35,155 nt of DNA from the NCBI GenBank assembly GCA_900541965.1, contig UQLN01000048.1:1-35155 (forward strand), read 5' to 3'. Positions 7,413 to 15,530 of the stretch are shown piece after piece. This DNA comes from an uncultured Parabacteroides sp. GTDB lineage: Bacteria; Bacteroidota; Bacteroidia; Bacteroidales; Tannerellaceae. The translations under genes and the position numbers were made by a program. Under the pieces are notes generated by a model that was given only the letters and a program-made list of their open reading frames with translations, searched no databases and had not been told where the DNA came from. Positions within the stretch are counted from its first letter, which is position 1. Each line of letters starts with the position of its first letter.

Positions 7413-9623
7413 ATGAAAGAGATAGAAACAAAAACACTGCCTGTGCTGGAAATGAGTTGTGCAGTGTGTGCAAATAATGTGGAAGAAACGGTGAAGAATC
7501 TTCCGGGAGTTGAAGTGGCTACTGTCAATTTTGCCGCCAATACGCTCCGGGTTACTTATAATCCCTCGCAAATATCTTTGGAACAAATGCAGGATGCTGT
7601 CCGTGCAGCAGGCTATGATCTGGTGATAGAGACGGAAGACCCTGTAGCTGTACAAGAGGAAATGGCACGTAAACATTATCATATATTGAGAAGGAATACG
7701 ATAGGCGCCTGGGTACTTGCCGTGCCTTTGGCACTTATAGGTATGGTCTTTATGCATATGCCTTTTGGCAATTGGATCATGATGGTGCTGGCTTTGGTTA
7801 TTATGGTATTTTTCGGACGTTCGTTTTATGTGAACGGTATCCGGCATGCCTTGAAAGGAAAGGCGAATATGGATACATTGGTTGCACTCAGTACCTCAAT
7901 CGCTTTTGTATTCAGTCTTTTCAATACGCTTTTTCCTGAATTTTGGTATCATAAAGGGTTGGAACCGCATGTTTACTATGAGGCATCCGGGGTTATTATC
8001 GCCTTTGTCTTGCTTGGGAAACTGATGGAAGAACGGGCTAAAAACAGTACTTCTTCAGCGATTAAGGGGTTGATGGGATTGCAACCGAAAACAGCCCGGC
8101 TTGTAAAAGACGGGATAGAAGAGGAAGTTCCTATTGCATCACTCCGTATCGGGGATGTGGTAAGCGTTCGCCCGGGAGAGAAAATACCTGTGGACGGTGC
8201 GTTACAGCAGGGTAATTCTTCCGTAGATGAAAGCATGCTGAGCGGTGAACCTATCCCCGTGGAAAAGTCGGCAGGCGACCGTGTTCTTGCCGGGACAATC
8301 AATCAGAAAGGAGCCTTTACAATGGTTGCTACCGGAGTCGGAAGTATGACGGTTCTTGCCAGGATTGTCCAGATGGTACAGGAAGCACAAGGCAGTAAAG
8401 CGCCTGTGCAGCGCATCGTTGACAAAATTAGTGGTATATTTGTACCTGTAGTGGTCGCTTTGTCGCTGGTTACTTTTGCCTGCTGGCTGGTAATAGGAGG
8501 AGAGTCCTATTTTTCTTATGCTTTGCTGTCTGCCGTATCCGTGCTGGTGATTGCTTGCCCTTGTGCTTTAGGTTTGGCTACTCCCACCGCTTTGATGGTA
8601 GGTATGGGTAAAGGTGCCGAACGCCACATTCTGATAAAGGATGCGTTTGCGCTGGAGAATATGTGCAAGATAGACACCGTTGTATTAGACAAAACAGGTA
8701 CATTGACAGAAGGAGTACCGGAAGTAACCGGCTCATTCTGGGTTTCCGGCGAGAAATCCCAATGGCTGGATATTCTCTATACGGCGGAACAAAAGTCCGA
8801 ACATCCCTTGGCTTCGGCTATTATCCGCTGGCTTGAAGCAAAAGGAACTTCAGCTTGTGAAGCGACAAATTTTGAAAGTATTACCGGGCGTGGCATACGT
8901 ATTGAAATAGCTGGCGAAACGTATTGGGCAGGAAGCAAAGGTTTGCTCGAACTGTCCGAGGCAGAGTTGTCCGGTATGGCGGCAGAGCGGGTACAGGAAT
9001 GGCAGGATGAGGGGCGTAGTGTTGTTTTCTATGGGAAAGCAAAACAATTATTAGCCGTATTTGCTATTTCCGACCGTATAAAGCCGACATCGGCAGAAGC
9101 TGTCAAAGAACTGAAAAGGCTGGGCATAGAAGTCCATTTGCTTACCGGCGACGGAATGAAGACTGCCGGACAGGTTGCGGCAACTTTAGGTATAGAGCAT
9201 TACAAAGCGGAAGTAATGCCTGATGACAAGGAAGCCTATATCCAATCCCTGCAAAACCGGGGAAAGAAAGTAGCGATGGTAGGCGACGGTATAAATGATT
9301 CCCAGGCACTGGCACGTGCGGATGTAAGTATCGCGATGGGGAAAGGTACGGATATTGCCATGGATGTGGCTATGGTGACATTAATCACTTCCGATTTGAT
9401 GTTGCTGCCGGAAGCGGTCCGTCTTTCAAAACAGACAGTACGGTTGATTTACCAGAATTTGTTCTGGGCATTTATATATAATTTGATTGGAATCCCTTTG
9501 GCGGCAGGTGTATTGTTCCCGGTAAACGGCCTATTGCTGAATCCGATGCTGGCAAGTGCGGCAATGGCGTTCAGTTCTGTTTCGGTGGTATTAAACAGCT
9601 TGCGGTTGAAGTTTATGAAGTGA
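7413..9623 (+). CDS. copA: Copper-exporting P1B-type ATPase (CopA family)
   Basis: This 736-residue inner-membrane P-type ATPase is expected to export Cu(I). An N-terminal heavy-metal-associated domain (about residues 5-72) has the metal site MSCAVC (Cys16, Cys19). About eight membrane helices follow, with the Cys382-Pro-Cys384 transport motif in helix 6. The actuator loop carries SGEPIPVEK. The phosphorylated residue is Asp426 in DKTGTLTEG. The nucleotide domain has SEHPLA and the hinge is GDGIND (Asp625, Asp629). The last two helices carry YN and MAFSS, the pattern of the Cu(I)-specific P1B-1 group. It heads an operon with the small metal-binding protein 22 bases downstream. A TAnnTTTG-like box (TACTTTTG, 7365-7372) precedes the ATG, but its upstream partner is weak. 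Confidence 0.92.
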   Translation: MKEIETKTLPVLEMSCAVCANNVEETVKNLPGVEVATVNFAANTLRVTYNPSQISLEQMQDAVRAAGYDLVIETEDPVAVQEEMARKHYHILRRNTIGAWVLAVPLALIGMVFMHMPFGNWIMMVLALVIMVFFGRSFYVNGIRHALKGKANMDTLVALSTSIAFVFSLFNTLFPEFWYHKGLEPHVYYEASGVIIAFVLLGKLMEERAKNSTSSAIKGLMGLQPKTARLVKDGIEEEVPIASLRIGDVVSVRPGEKIPVDGALQQGNSSVDESMLSGEPIPVEKSAGDRVLAGTINQKGAFTMVATGVGSMTVLARIVQMVQEAQGSKAPVQRIVDKISGIFVPVVVALSLVTFACWLVIGGESYFSYALLSAVSVLVIACPCALGLATPTALMVGMGKGAERHILIKDAFALENMCKIDTVVLDKTGTLTEGVPEVTGSFWVSGEKSQWLDILYTAEQKSEHPLASAIIRWLEAKGTSACEATNFESITGRGIRIEIAGETYWAGSKGLLELSEAELSGMAAERVQEWQDEGRSVVFYGKAKQLLAVFAISDRIKPTSAEAVKELKRLGIEVHLLTGDGMKTAGQVAATLGIEHYKAEVMPDDKEAYIQSLQNRGKKVAMVGDGINDSQALARADVSIAMGKGTDIAMDVAMVTLITSDLMLLPEAVRLSKQTVRLIYQNLFWAFIYNLIGIPLAAGVLFPVNGLLLNPMLASAAMAFSSVSVVLNSLRLKFMK

Positions 9624-9645
9624 ATAATTAATAAAGTTTGAAATT

Positions 9646-9855
9646 ATGGCAACAATGAAATTTAAAACAAACGCGAAATGCGGCGGCTGTGTGGCTGCAA
9701 TAGGTCTGAAACTGAATAAACTGATGTCTTCGGACCAATGGTCTTTCGACCTATCGAATCCGGACAGAGTATTACAGGTCACGGCAGAGATTGCCCCTGA
9801 AACGGTTATTGCAGCAGTAAAAGAAGCCGGTTATCAAATAGAGCCGATAGGCTGA
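9646..9855 (+). CDS. Small heavy-metal-associated (HMA) domain protein, CopZ-like copper chaperone
   Basis: This 69-residue single-domain protein has a CxxC metal site (Cys12 and Cys15 in AKCGGCVAAI) and a C-terminal AAVKEAGYQIEPIG typical of ferredoxin-like HMA folds. It probably hands Cu(I) to the ATPase encoded 22 bases upstream. The central part is more divergent from classical CopZ than the ends, so metal selectivity is inferred from context. The next gene begins 7 bases after its stop, so all three genes are probably one transcript. Confidence 0.8.
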   Translation: MATMKFKTNAKCGGCVAAIGLKLNKLMSSDQWSFDLSNPDRVLQVTAEIAPETVIAAVKEAGYQIEPIG

Positions 9856-9862
9856 ACATTGG

Positions 9863-10516
9863 ATGAGAAATCAAAGACAAACTCATGGTGAGGAGGTGGC
9901 AAATGTGCTGACTCACGGTGCAGGAATGATATTCGGATTGGTCGCCATCTATCTGTTGATGTTGGCGGCTATCCGTAATGGTAATCCCTGGGCGATAGCC
10001 AGTGCTGCCGTGTATGTGGTTTGCATGACTTCCTCGTATGTTACTTCTACTTTTTATCATGCTTCCCGGAATGCGCGTCAGAAAAGAATACTTCGCCGTT
10101 TCGACCATGCTGCGATTTATCTGCATATAGCCGGAACGTATACTCCTTTTACCTTAGTGGCTTTGCGGCAGGAAGGGTATTGGGGATGGACTTTATTTGC
10201 CATCGTATGGATAGCCGCTACCATCGGAGTCTATCTGAGTTTCCGGAAAATGAAAAAGAAAGACCACCTGAAAACAGTTTGTTATCTGGCAATGGGTTGG
10301 GTGGTTGTCATTGCATTCAAACCTCTGGTATCTGTTTTCCAGCAAACAGATACCATGCATATATTATACTGGTTGATAGCCGGAGGACTTTGCTATACGG
10401 TCGGATGCGTTTTCTTTTTCTTTGACAAATATAAATATATGCATCCGCTCTGGCATCTCTTTGTTTTGGGTGGAAGTGTGTGCCATTTTATTTCTGTTTA
10501 TCTGTTGGTGGCGTAA
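9863..10516 (+). CDS. Hemolysin III / PAQR-family membrane protein
   Basis: This 217-residue seven-helix membrane protein belongs to the hemolysin III (YqfA/TrhA, PAQR) family. The conserved metal-site residues are visible: His66 in STFYHAS at the end of helix 2, the FDHAAIYLHIAGTYTPF block with its Asp, and His194 and His198 in HPLWH near the last helix. TrhA of E. coli has been linked to membrane-energy homeostasis; the name hemolysin is historical. It starts 7 bases after the HMA-protein gene. That spacing ties it to the copper operon, though no direct role in copper handling is known. The ATG at 9863 is the only close start. Confidence 0.87.
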   Translation: MRNQRQTHGEEVANVLTHGAGMIFGLVAIYLLMLAAIRNGNPWAIASAAVYVVCMTSSYVTSTFYHASRNARQKRILRRFDHAAIYLHIAGTYTPFTLVALRQEGYWGWTLFAIVWIAATIGVYLSFRKMKKKDHLKTVCYLAMGWVVVIAFKPLVSVFQQTDTMHILYWLIAGGLCYTVGCVFFFFDKYKYMHPLWHLFVLGGSVCHFISVYLLVA

Positions 10517-10555
10517 GAACTTTTTGATATAAAAACCGATACTTTTGTATGTATA

Positions 10556-10602
10556 CATCGGATGTAAATTACACTTTGTTTGGTTGCTATTTACATCCGG
10601 TG
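10556..10602. terminator. Dyad between convergent genes, possible bidirectional terminator
   Basis: CATCGGATGTAAAT (10556-10569) and ATTTACATCCGGTG (10589-10602) are inverted complements with one mismatch around a 19-base loop. It lies in the gap between the copper operon and the convergent M56 gene. There is no long T-run on either side, so termination is inferred mainly from location. Confidence 0.4.
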
Positions 10603-10645
10603 TAATACTATGGAATAATACCTGTTTGCATATTTATATTCAGCG

Positions 10646-11971
10646 TTACTGTAACCGGAAAGTTACAGGTACGGTATACTGGACCTTTACGGTTTTCCCT
10701 TTTTCTTTGCCGGGAGTCCATTTAGGCATCAGTTTAAGTACGCGCAATGCTTCGGCATCCAATAGGGGGGTAACTCCTGATTCTATTTTGTAATCCGACA
10801 GGCTTCCATCCTTATTAACGATAAAGGATACCGTTACTTTTCCCTGTTCCCCTTTTCGTTGTGACTCTTCCGGGTATTTTATAGTTCTGGCAAGATATTG
10901 GAATAATGCACTTTGCCCTCCCGGGTATTCAGGCATTATTTCACACATGCTGTATATTTTGTCATCTTTCGGAGGAAGAGGTGTTTCGCTATCAGAAGCT
11001 ACAGCTGTTGGCTGCGGTGCGGTTACTATTTCCTGTACAGAAACCTGGGGAAATGCTTGTTCTGTCAATACGCGTGCCATGGCATCGATATTATTGATTA
11101 ATAAGAGCCCGGTTACAAGCGGTATAAATGCCAGGTACTTTACTTTCCCGGCACTATTTGTTCTTTTTTTATTCAACATAGAGATTCTTCGTTTTAATGG
11201 TAAGACACTAAAGTTATTATATAATTTTGCTGCAGCCGTGTTCGGGTGTTCCATCCCGATGAGATGGTATTGGTACTCCTTTTTATTATATCCGGCAAGC
11301 ATGACCTGATGGTCTGCCAGATATTCGTGGTTGATACTGATTTCATTTTTTAATAACCAGGCAAACGGATTGAACCAGCAGATAATACATACCAATTCCC
11401 CCAGTAGCACATCCAGGGAATGGAATTGGCTGGCATGGGTTCTTTCGTGGACAAGTATTTCTTCCAATGCCGCTTTACTATGCTGGGAGGGAGCAACGAA
11501 AATCCATCCGAAGAAGGAGTAAGGCTCATCCGGTTCCGGAAGAAGGCATACTTTTATTCCGTTGATTACCGCTTTTTTGTTTTTCAGCCGGATACTTATC
11601 ACCGTGGATAGTTCAATAAGACATCTGGTAAACAGGATGATAACACCTGCTATATAAATGAAGCTGATGGTTCCTCCGAGCATGTTTTTCCAGTTCCAGG
11701 CTGAAGATGCAACTTCATTTGCCGTAATCACAGTTTCTTTAGGTAATATGGCGGAGTAGTAAGTAACCATTTCCGCAACATTTCCGCGTAGTGATAACCA
11801 GGAAGTGATATCCGGAAGCTGATATAAAAAGGCAATCAGGTAAATGGATAACAAAGCTCCTCTTCTGAGCCGGAAGAACGTGTCTTCCCGAAAGAGCAGG
11901 CGGTAACAGATATATAAAATAGCTAACGCGATATTTACTTTGACAAAGTAAAGAATTATAGAAGTTACCAT
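10646..11971 (-). CDS. M56 (BlaR1/MecR1-like) membrane metalloprotease with C-terminal TonB-like domain
   Basis: This 441-residue inner-membrane protein belongs to the BlaR1/MecR1 M56 family, sensor-proteases that inactivate BlaI-type repressors. Four hydrophobic segments are visible (about residues 5-22, 38-55, 95-115 and 278-296). The zinc-protease motif is His175-Glu176-x-x-His179 in VHERTHASQ, followed by a family-typical NHEYLADHQV stretch. Instead of a penicillin-binding sensor domain, it ends in a periplasmic TonB C-terminal-like domain (about residues 345-441, YPGGQSALFQYL to VPVTFRLQ). This combination is common in Bacteroidetes. It follows the BlaI-type gene by 21 bases and is probably cotranscribed. 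The signal sensed is unknown. Confidence 0.87.
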   Translation of the reverse strand: MVTSIILYFVKVNIALAILYICYRLLFREDTFFRLRRGALLSIYLIAFLYQLPDITSWLSLRGNVAEMVTYYSAILPKETVITANEVASSAWNWKNMLGGTISFIYIAGVIILFTRCLIELSTVISIRLKNKKAVINGIKVCLLPEPDEPYSFFGWIFVAPSQHSKAALEEILVHERTHASQFHSLDVLLGELVCIICWFNPFAWLLKNEISINHEYLADHQVMLAGYNKKEYQYHLIGMEHPNTAAAKLYNNFSVLPLKRRISMLNKKRTNSAGKVKYLAFIPLVTGLLLINNIDAMARVLTEQAFPQVSVQEIVTAPQPTAVASDSETPLPPKDDKIYSMCEIMPEYPGGQSALFQYLARTIKYPEESQRKGEQGKVTVSFIVNKDGSLSDYKIESGVTPLLDAEALRVLKLMPKWTPGKEKGKTVKVQYTVPVTFRLQ

Positions 11972-11992
11972 ATGATTCGTCTGTTTAAATGA

Positions 11993-12352
11993 TTACTCTT
12001 CGTTTTCAATCTGATTCATTAAATCTTGCAAATCATTCTTAGAGAGTTTACGGTCGCGAACGAAAAAAGAAACCATTTCTTTATACGAACCTGTAAAATA
12101 GTTATGGACTACATTCGACATGAATGTACGTTTATAATCCGCTTCTTTAATCCGTGGCGTAAATTGTGTAATTGTCCCGAATTTATTCGGGGTTACATAG
12201 CTTTTCTTTTCCAGATTGCGCACTACAGATGCAACACTGGTATAAGGGGGACGGGGTTCCGGTATTTCATTCAGAATATCACGAATAAAACAAGGACCCA
12301 GTTTCCAGATGTACAACATTATTTCTTCTTCCTGTGCAGTTAATCTTTCCAT
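11993..12352 (-). CDS. BlaI/MecI-family transcriptional repressor
   Basis: This 119-residue winged-helix repressor of the BlaI/MecI/CopY family starts MERLTAQEEEIMLYIWKLG. It has the recognition-helix region PYTSVASVVRNLEKKSYV and a C-terminal dimerisation helix ending NDLQDLMNQIENEE. Such repressors are cleaved after activation of a partner M56 protease, which is the next gene on the same strand. A dyad inside its own promoter suggests autorepression. No beta-lactamase or mec gene lies in the window, so this pair probably governs another target, or only itself. Confidence 0.9.
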   Translation of the reverse strand: MERLTAQEEEIMLYIWKLGPCFIRDILNEIPEPRPPYTSVASVVRNLEKKSYVTPNKFGTITQFTPRIKEADYKRTFMSNVVHNYFTGSYKEMVSFFVRDRKLSKNDLQDLMNQIENEE

Positions 12353-12395
12353 ATCTGTTTTTTAATTTACAGTATATTAATCTACTACTTTTTCG

Positions 12396-12425
12396 CAAAT
12401 CTACTAAAATTAAGTAGCAGACAAA
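12396..12425 (-). promoter_or_regulatory. Promoter of the BlaI-M56 operon with overlapping operator dyad
   Basis: Read on the minus strand, TTTG (12422-12425) and TAGATTTG (12396-12403, matching TAnnTTTG) are 18 bp apart. A perfect dyad, CTACT-N7-AGTAG (12401-12417), fills most of the spacer and touches the -7 box. A repressor bound there would block RNA polymerase, as expected for autoregulation by the BlaI-type protein. The start site would be about 37 nt upstream of its ATG. Confidence 0.6.
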
Positions 12426-12472
12426 GAGGTTCATGTGTAAATAATGTTAACGGAAATGAAATAGGGGGGATA

Positions 12473-15139
12473 TTACTTCCATCTACTTACTTTTTCCGTA
12501 GTATCGGCAAATTGGGCGGATAAAGATTTCATGCGTGCCTTTAAGAGTATTTTGCGTCCTTCCAGGGTGCGGGCATTGATTAACTCGCAGTTGCCTACCC
12601 GTTTTCTCCATTGAAAGTATAAATAGGAGGCAAATTCTTTTTTGCATCCGAGGGATTCCGGTACGGCATGGAAATCGTTTTGCGTTGTGTAGAATAAAGA
12701 TTTGCTTTTTCGTATAATCAGGTAGCGGGGATTGTTTACAGGAGAAACAATTTCGGACAATGCCCCGATAAAGACAGAATTTTCATATCGTGTGCCTCCT
12801 TCGAGATTACAGAAAATACTTCCGTCTTTATTAAGCTCAGTAACCACATTAAGTTGGTTCGTATGGATTACTCCGGCTTTTCTTAGGGCAAAGACTAAAG
12901 CTTGTCCTATTTTGTTCAGGTCTTTGGTAATATCCCGGTATCGTATATACAGGTAAAAGGCATTCCATGCTTCTCTACCGAAAATAATTATCCCGAAAAT
13001 CCCGATAACCAATAAATAGAGTTTTACGCCTTCCCAACTGTGCCGGGCAAGTTTCAAAGCATTGAATAGTCCTTCCATAATGGATTCTCCGAAAACGAGG
13101 AGACCGGATGTCAATCCGGCAACCAGAGAGGATATCGTGCGGTTCAGATATAATTTCTTTAAGGTTTGTGCCGGTTCATACTGGGTTTCTGCCGACATGT
13201 GTATTTCTTCTGTCAGACGTACCCCACGGCTCAGGGCATCATTCCAGATAAAAGACAGTTCGTTTCTTTGCGAAGCATGCGTAAAGGATGCCTGGTTGAT
13301 ACTTTCTGCATTATTTAAATTGGAAGGAAGCCCCAGACGGTTCAATCCGTTTTCAATGCCTCCGTTTTCAAGATAAGAGACTCCGACAAAGCTACGGAAA
13401 CGCCGCCTGAGCATATCAATGTCTTCACCTCCGTCGGGCGATGTGGGATCGAGGCTAACCAGATGCCAGATGTTGCTTGTTTTACCGGGATTGCCTTTTT
13501 CGGTGCGGATCGCTCGCCCGCGCATTTGATTGGACAAAACGAATGAACCGACGAAGCTTGCTAATATTAATGTATTCAGTGTGGGAGCATCCCAGCCTTC
13601 TCCTAAAAGAGATTTAGTTCCTATCAACACTTCTATTCCGCCTTGTTGGAATATTTCAGTAACAATTTCCACCACTTGGCTTCTTACACTTTCCGTCAAA
13701 GAGATTTGTATATATCCGGTATCATATGGCAGGGGAGAATAAGACAGCTTTTCTATTTCCCGCCGTTCTGCCTGCGATTCGAGTAGTTCGGATGCCGCTA
13801 CAGGAAGAATTACGATACTTCCGGTCAGTACACCTATCTGCATACCGTTTGTGTTGCTTCTCCTTAGTTTTTCAAAGATGGGAATAACACCTAGTTTATT
13901 CAGGTGTAATGTGTTTTCTTCTGCATTGGCAAGGAATTCCTTGCGTATATAATCGGCAAGGATTACCATGCGAAGGCTTTTCCCTAATTGCTGGTATTCA
14001 AAATCGGTAATTTGCTGTATGCTGTTTAGCTTGCCGATACTTGTGCTCAACAGGGAGGAAATTTCTTTATTTTGTAAAAGTGTAATCCGGTTGCCTTCTT
14101 TTAACCCGTAATGTACCAGTTGACGTTCCAGCTTCTCCCGGTGTTTCTTGCTGTCGGGAAACAAATCCGGTTCTTTTATCAGATAGAACTCAAGTAATGT
14201 TTCCGCCCATTGGAAATCGAAGGGGGGAATATCTGTTTTTTTGTTTCCCAGTATTTCCCAATGGGCGGAAGGAATCTTTTTTCCGATACTGTGAAAGAAA
14301 ATGAGTAATGATGAGTAATAAGGAACATTACTATAAATCCAGTCCAGATTTTTAAAAGGTTCCTGCCAGATGGAAACCATTTCCAGCGTATGAATAAATT
14401 CCGTATCTTGTTTTAATTCCTGAAAGAATTGTTGTGTCTGGTCGCGGAAATTCCGGATAAGAGCATATTCTTCACCGGAAGGTTGTGAGAAACAAATACA
14501 ATCCTGATGCGGGCATAAATCGCCCTCAGCTATAAGTTCCGGAACGGTGATTTCCGAATCGATCGGACCGTTCAGTTCTGTATAACGTTGCCATTCGGTA
14601 GGGGAAACATCATATGGAGGAGTAGCCGTTAGTCCCACAATAGTAGGTTTCAATAGTTCTTTCAACCGGATTAATACATTCCACCACTCGTTTTTCAGGT
14701 GATGGGCTTCGTCGGCTATAATGGTTTGGATACCTTCTTTTTGAAGTTTTCCGGATACCTCTTTTATAAGTGTGGTTGAGGAATGTTTGCTTTCCGGGTC
14801 ATAGCACGCGGCATGCAAGCCCTGATAGGTGGAAACGGTAACAAATGCCGGGTTATGAATATCTGTCGAAATCCATTCCGGGGCTTGTTCTGTTTCCAGA
14901 AAAAGCTCGCAGAAACGACTTATCCACTGGTTGCGGATTGCTAAGGTAGGAGCTACGATCAAGGTGGGTTTATTCAAGCGAAGCATTACTTCAAGTCCCA
15001 GAACCGTCTTGCCCGAACCGGGAGGTGCTACTATATGAAGATTGTTGTCATCCAGATAATTTTCTAATTCGGAAAGTATTCGTGCTTGGTAATTACGCCA
15101 GGTATATTTAAATTTTATTCCTTCAGGAAAAGTATTCAT
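12473..15139 (-). CDS. SF2 DEAD/DEAH-box helicase with C-terminal membrane helices
   Basis: This protein of 888 residues resembles superfamily-2 helicases. The N-terminal RecA domain has a Walker A motif PPGSGKT (around residue 40), DEAH in ADEAHHLKN (around 143) and TATPP (around 172). A long divergent middle separates it from a second RecA domain with GTKSLLGEGWDAP and QMRGRAIR (around 536). The last third contains two hydrophobic segments (about 665-690 and 706-725), then a soluble C-terminal domain. The start at 15139 is chosen because a TAnnTTTG box on the minus strand (15208-15215) lies between it and an alternative ATG at 15256, and because the extra 39 residues look non-coding. Its role is unknown to me. 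It shares no promoter with the BlaI operon next door. DNA repair, restriction-like defence or RNA work are all possible. Confidence 0.75.
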   Translation of the reverse strand: MNTFPEGIKFKYTWRNYQARILSELENYLDDNNLHIVAPPGSGKTVLGLEVMLRLNKPTLIVAPTLAIRNQWISRFCELFLETEQAPEWISTDIHNPAFVTVSTYQGLHAACYDPESKHSSTTLIKEVSGKLQKEGIQTIIADEAHHLKNEWWNVLIRLKELLKPTIVGLTATPPYDVSPTEWQRYTELNGPIDSEITVPELIAEGDLCPHQDCICFSQPSGEEYALIRNFRDQTQQFFQELKQDTEFIHTLEMVSIWQEPFKNLDWIYSNVPYYSSLLIFFHSIGKKIPSAHWEILGNKKTDIPPFDFQWAETLLEFYLIKEPDLFPDSKKHREKLERQLVHYGLKEGNRITLLQNKEISSLLSTSIGKLNSIQQITDFEYQQLGKSLRMVILADYIRKEFLANAEENTLHLNKLGVIPIFEKLRRSNTNGMQIGVLTGSIVILPVAASELLESQAERREIEKLSYSPLPYDTGYIQISLTESVRSQVVEIVTEIFQQGGIEVLIGTKSLLGEGWDAPTLNTLILASFVGSFVLSNQMRGRAIRTEKGNPGKTSNIWHLVSLDPTSPDGGEDIDMLRRRFRSFVGVSYLENGGIENGLNRLGLPSNLNNAESINQASFTHASQRNELSFIWNDALSRGVRLTEEIHMSAETQYEPAQTLKKLYLNRTISSLVAGLTSGLLVFGESIMEGLFNALKLARHSWEGVKLYLLVIGIFGIIIFGREAWNAFYLYIRYRDITKDLNKIGQALVFALRKAGVIHTNQLNVVTELNKDGSIFCNLEGGTRYENSVFIGALSEIVSPVNNPRYLIIRKSKSLFYTTQNDFHAVPESLGCKKEFASYLYFQWRKRVGNCELINARTLEGRKILLKARMKSLSAQFADTTEKVSRWK

Positions 15140-15207
15140 ATAGCAGTTGTTTGACTTGTGAGCTTGTTTTCGTAAAACCTTCCGGCGTTGTTTAACCGGA
15201 TGATGTA

Positions 15208-15215
15208 CAAAAATA
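15208..15215 (-). promoter_or_regulatory. Putative -7 box of the helicase gene
   Basis: On the minus strand this reads TATTTTTG, an exact match to TAnnTTTG. The -33 partner is not recognisable. If used, transcription starts near 15201, which favours translation from 15139. Confidence 0.35.
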
Positions 15216-15266
15216 GGAAAATTATCTAATCCGTAGCGGTTCTGCCTAAGGTTCATTTTAGGGATG

Positions 15267-15327
15267 ATAGTTATGGTTTTCCAAAATCATAACTATGAAT
15301 TGGAAAAATCATAACTATGATTTTTTT
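15267..15327. repeat. A/T-rich iterated palindromic element
   Basis: ATAGTTATG (15267-15275) pairs with CATAACTAT (15288-15296), and the inner bases (TTTT/AAAA) also pair, giving an almost perfect 30-base palindrome. The unit AAAATCATAACTATGA occurs at 15283-15298 and again at 15305-15320, followed by seven T. No plus-strand gene lies just upstream, so it does not look like a normal terminator. It sits between the divergent helicase gene and the first ABC unit. The design is like that of the element at 28550-28621. Confidence 0.6.
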
Positions 15328-15368
15328 GGGCATGTTTTATAGTCCGCGAATGTTTAAGACCCGGAAAG

Positions 15369-15406
15369 TGTCAAATAAATATACACCACTGTCCAATAAT
15401 TTGACA
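15369..15406 (+). promoter_or_regulatory. Paired enhancer sites (UAS), ABC unit A
   Basis: Two 17-bp dyads, TGTCAAATAAATATACA (15369-15385) and TGTCCAATAATTTGACA (15390-15406), start exactly 21 bp apart, two helical turns. They fit TGTC-N9-GACA and would be centred near -110 and -89 of the sigma-54 promoter that follows. This placement is typical of a bacterial enhancer-binding protein. The same arrangement recurs upstream of three other units. Confidence 0.75.
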
Positions 15407-15460
15407 GGTATAGAAATTTATGATTTTTGTAAGTTGTTGTTATGTAGTGCTTTAATGTTT

Positions 15461-15476
15461 TGGCACGTAATTTGAA
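15461..15476 (+). promoter_or_regulatory. Sigma-54 (-24/-12) promoter, ABC unit A
   Basis: TGGCAC-N5-TTGAA matches the RpoN consensus TGGCAC-N5-TTGCW except for one base in the -12 element. The start site would be near 15487, 44 nt before the ATPase start. No TAnnTTTG promoter was seen close to the gene. Confidence 0.7.
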
Positions 15477-15530
15477 TTTTAATGGGAAAGTGATAGAGAA
15501 AAAAATAATTAGTAAAAAACAAATACAGTC

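Noticed and set aside
10545..10793. Plus-strand frame of 82 codons, with a TACTTTTG box at 10540-10547
   Set aside because: It starts at a TTG, overlaps the dyad and the end of the M56 gene, and the box has no -33 partner at normal distance.
15140..15256. 39-residue N-terminal extension of the helicase from the ATG at 15256
   Set aside because: A TAnnTTTG box lies inside it on the minus strand and the residues do not resemble the helicase domain. The longer form remains possible.
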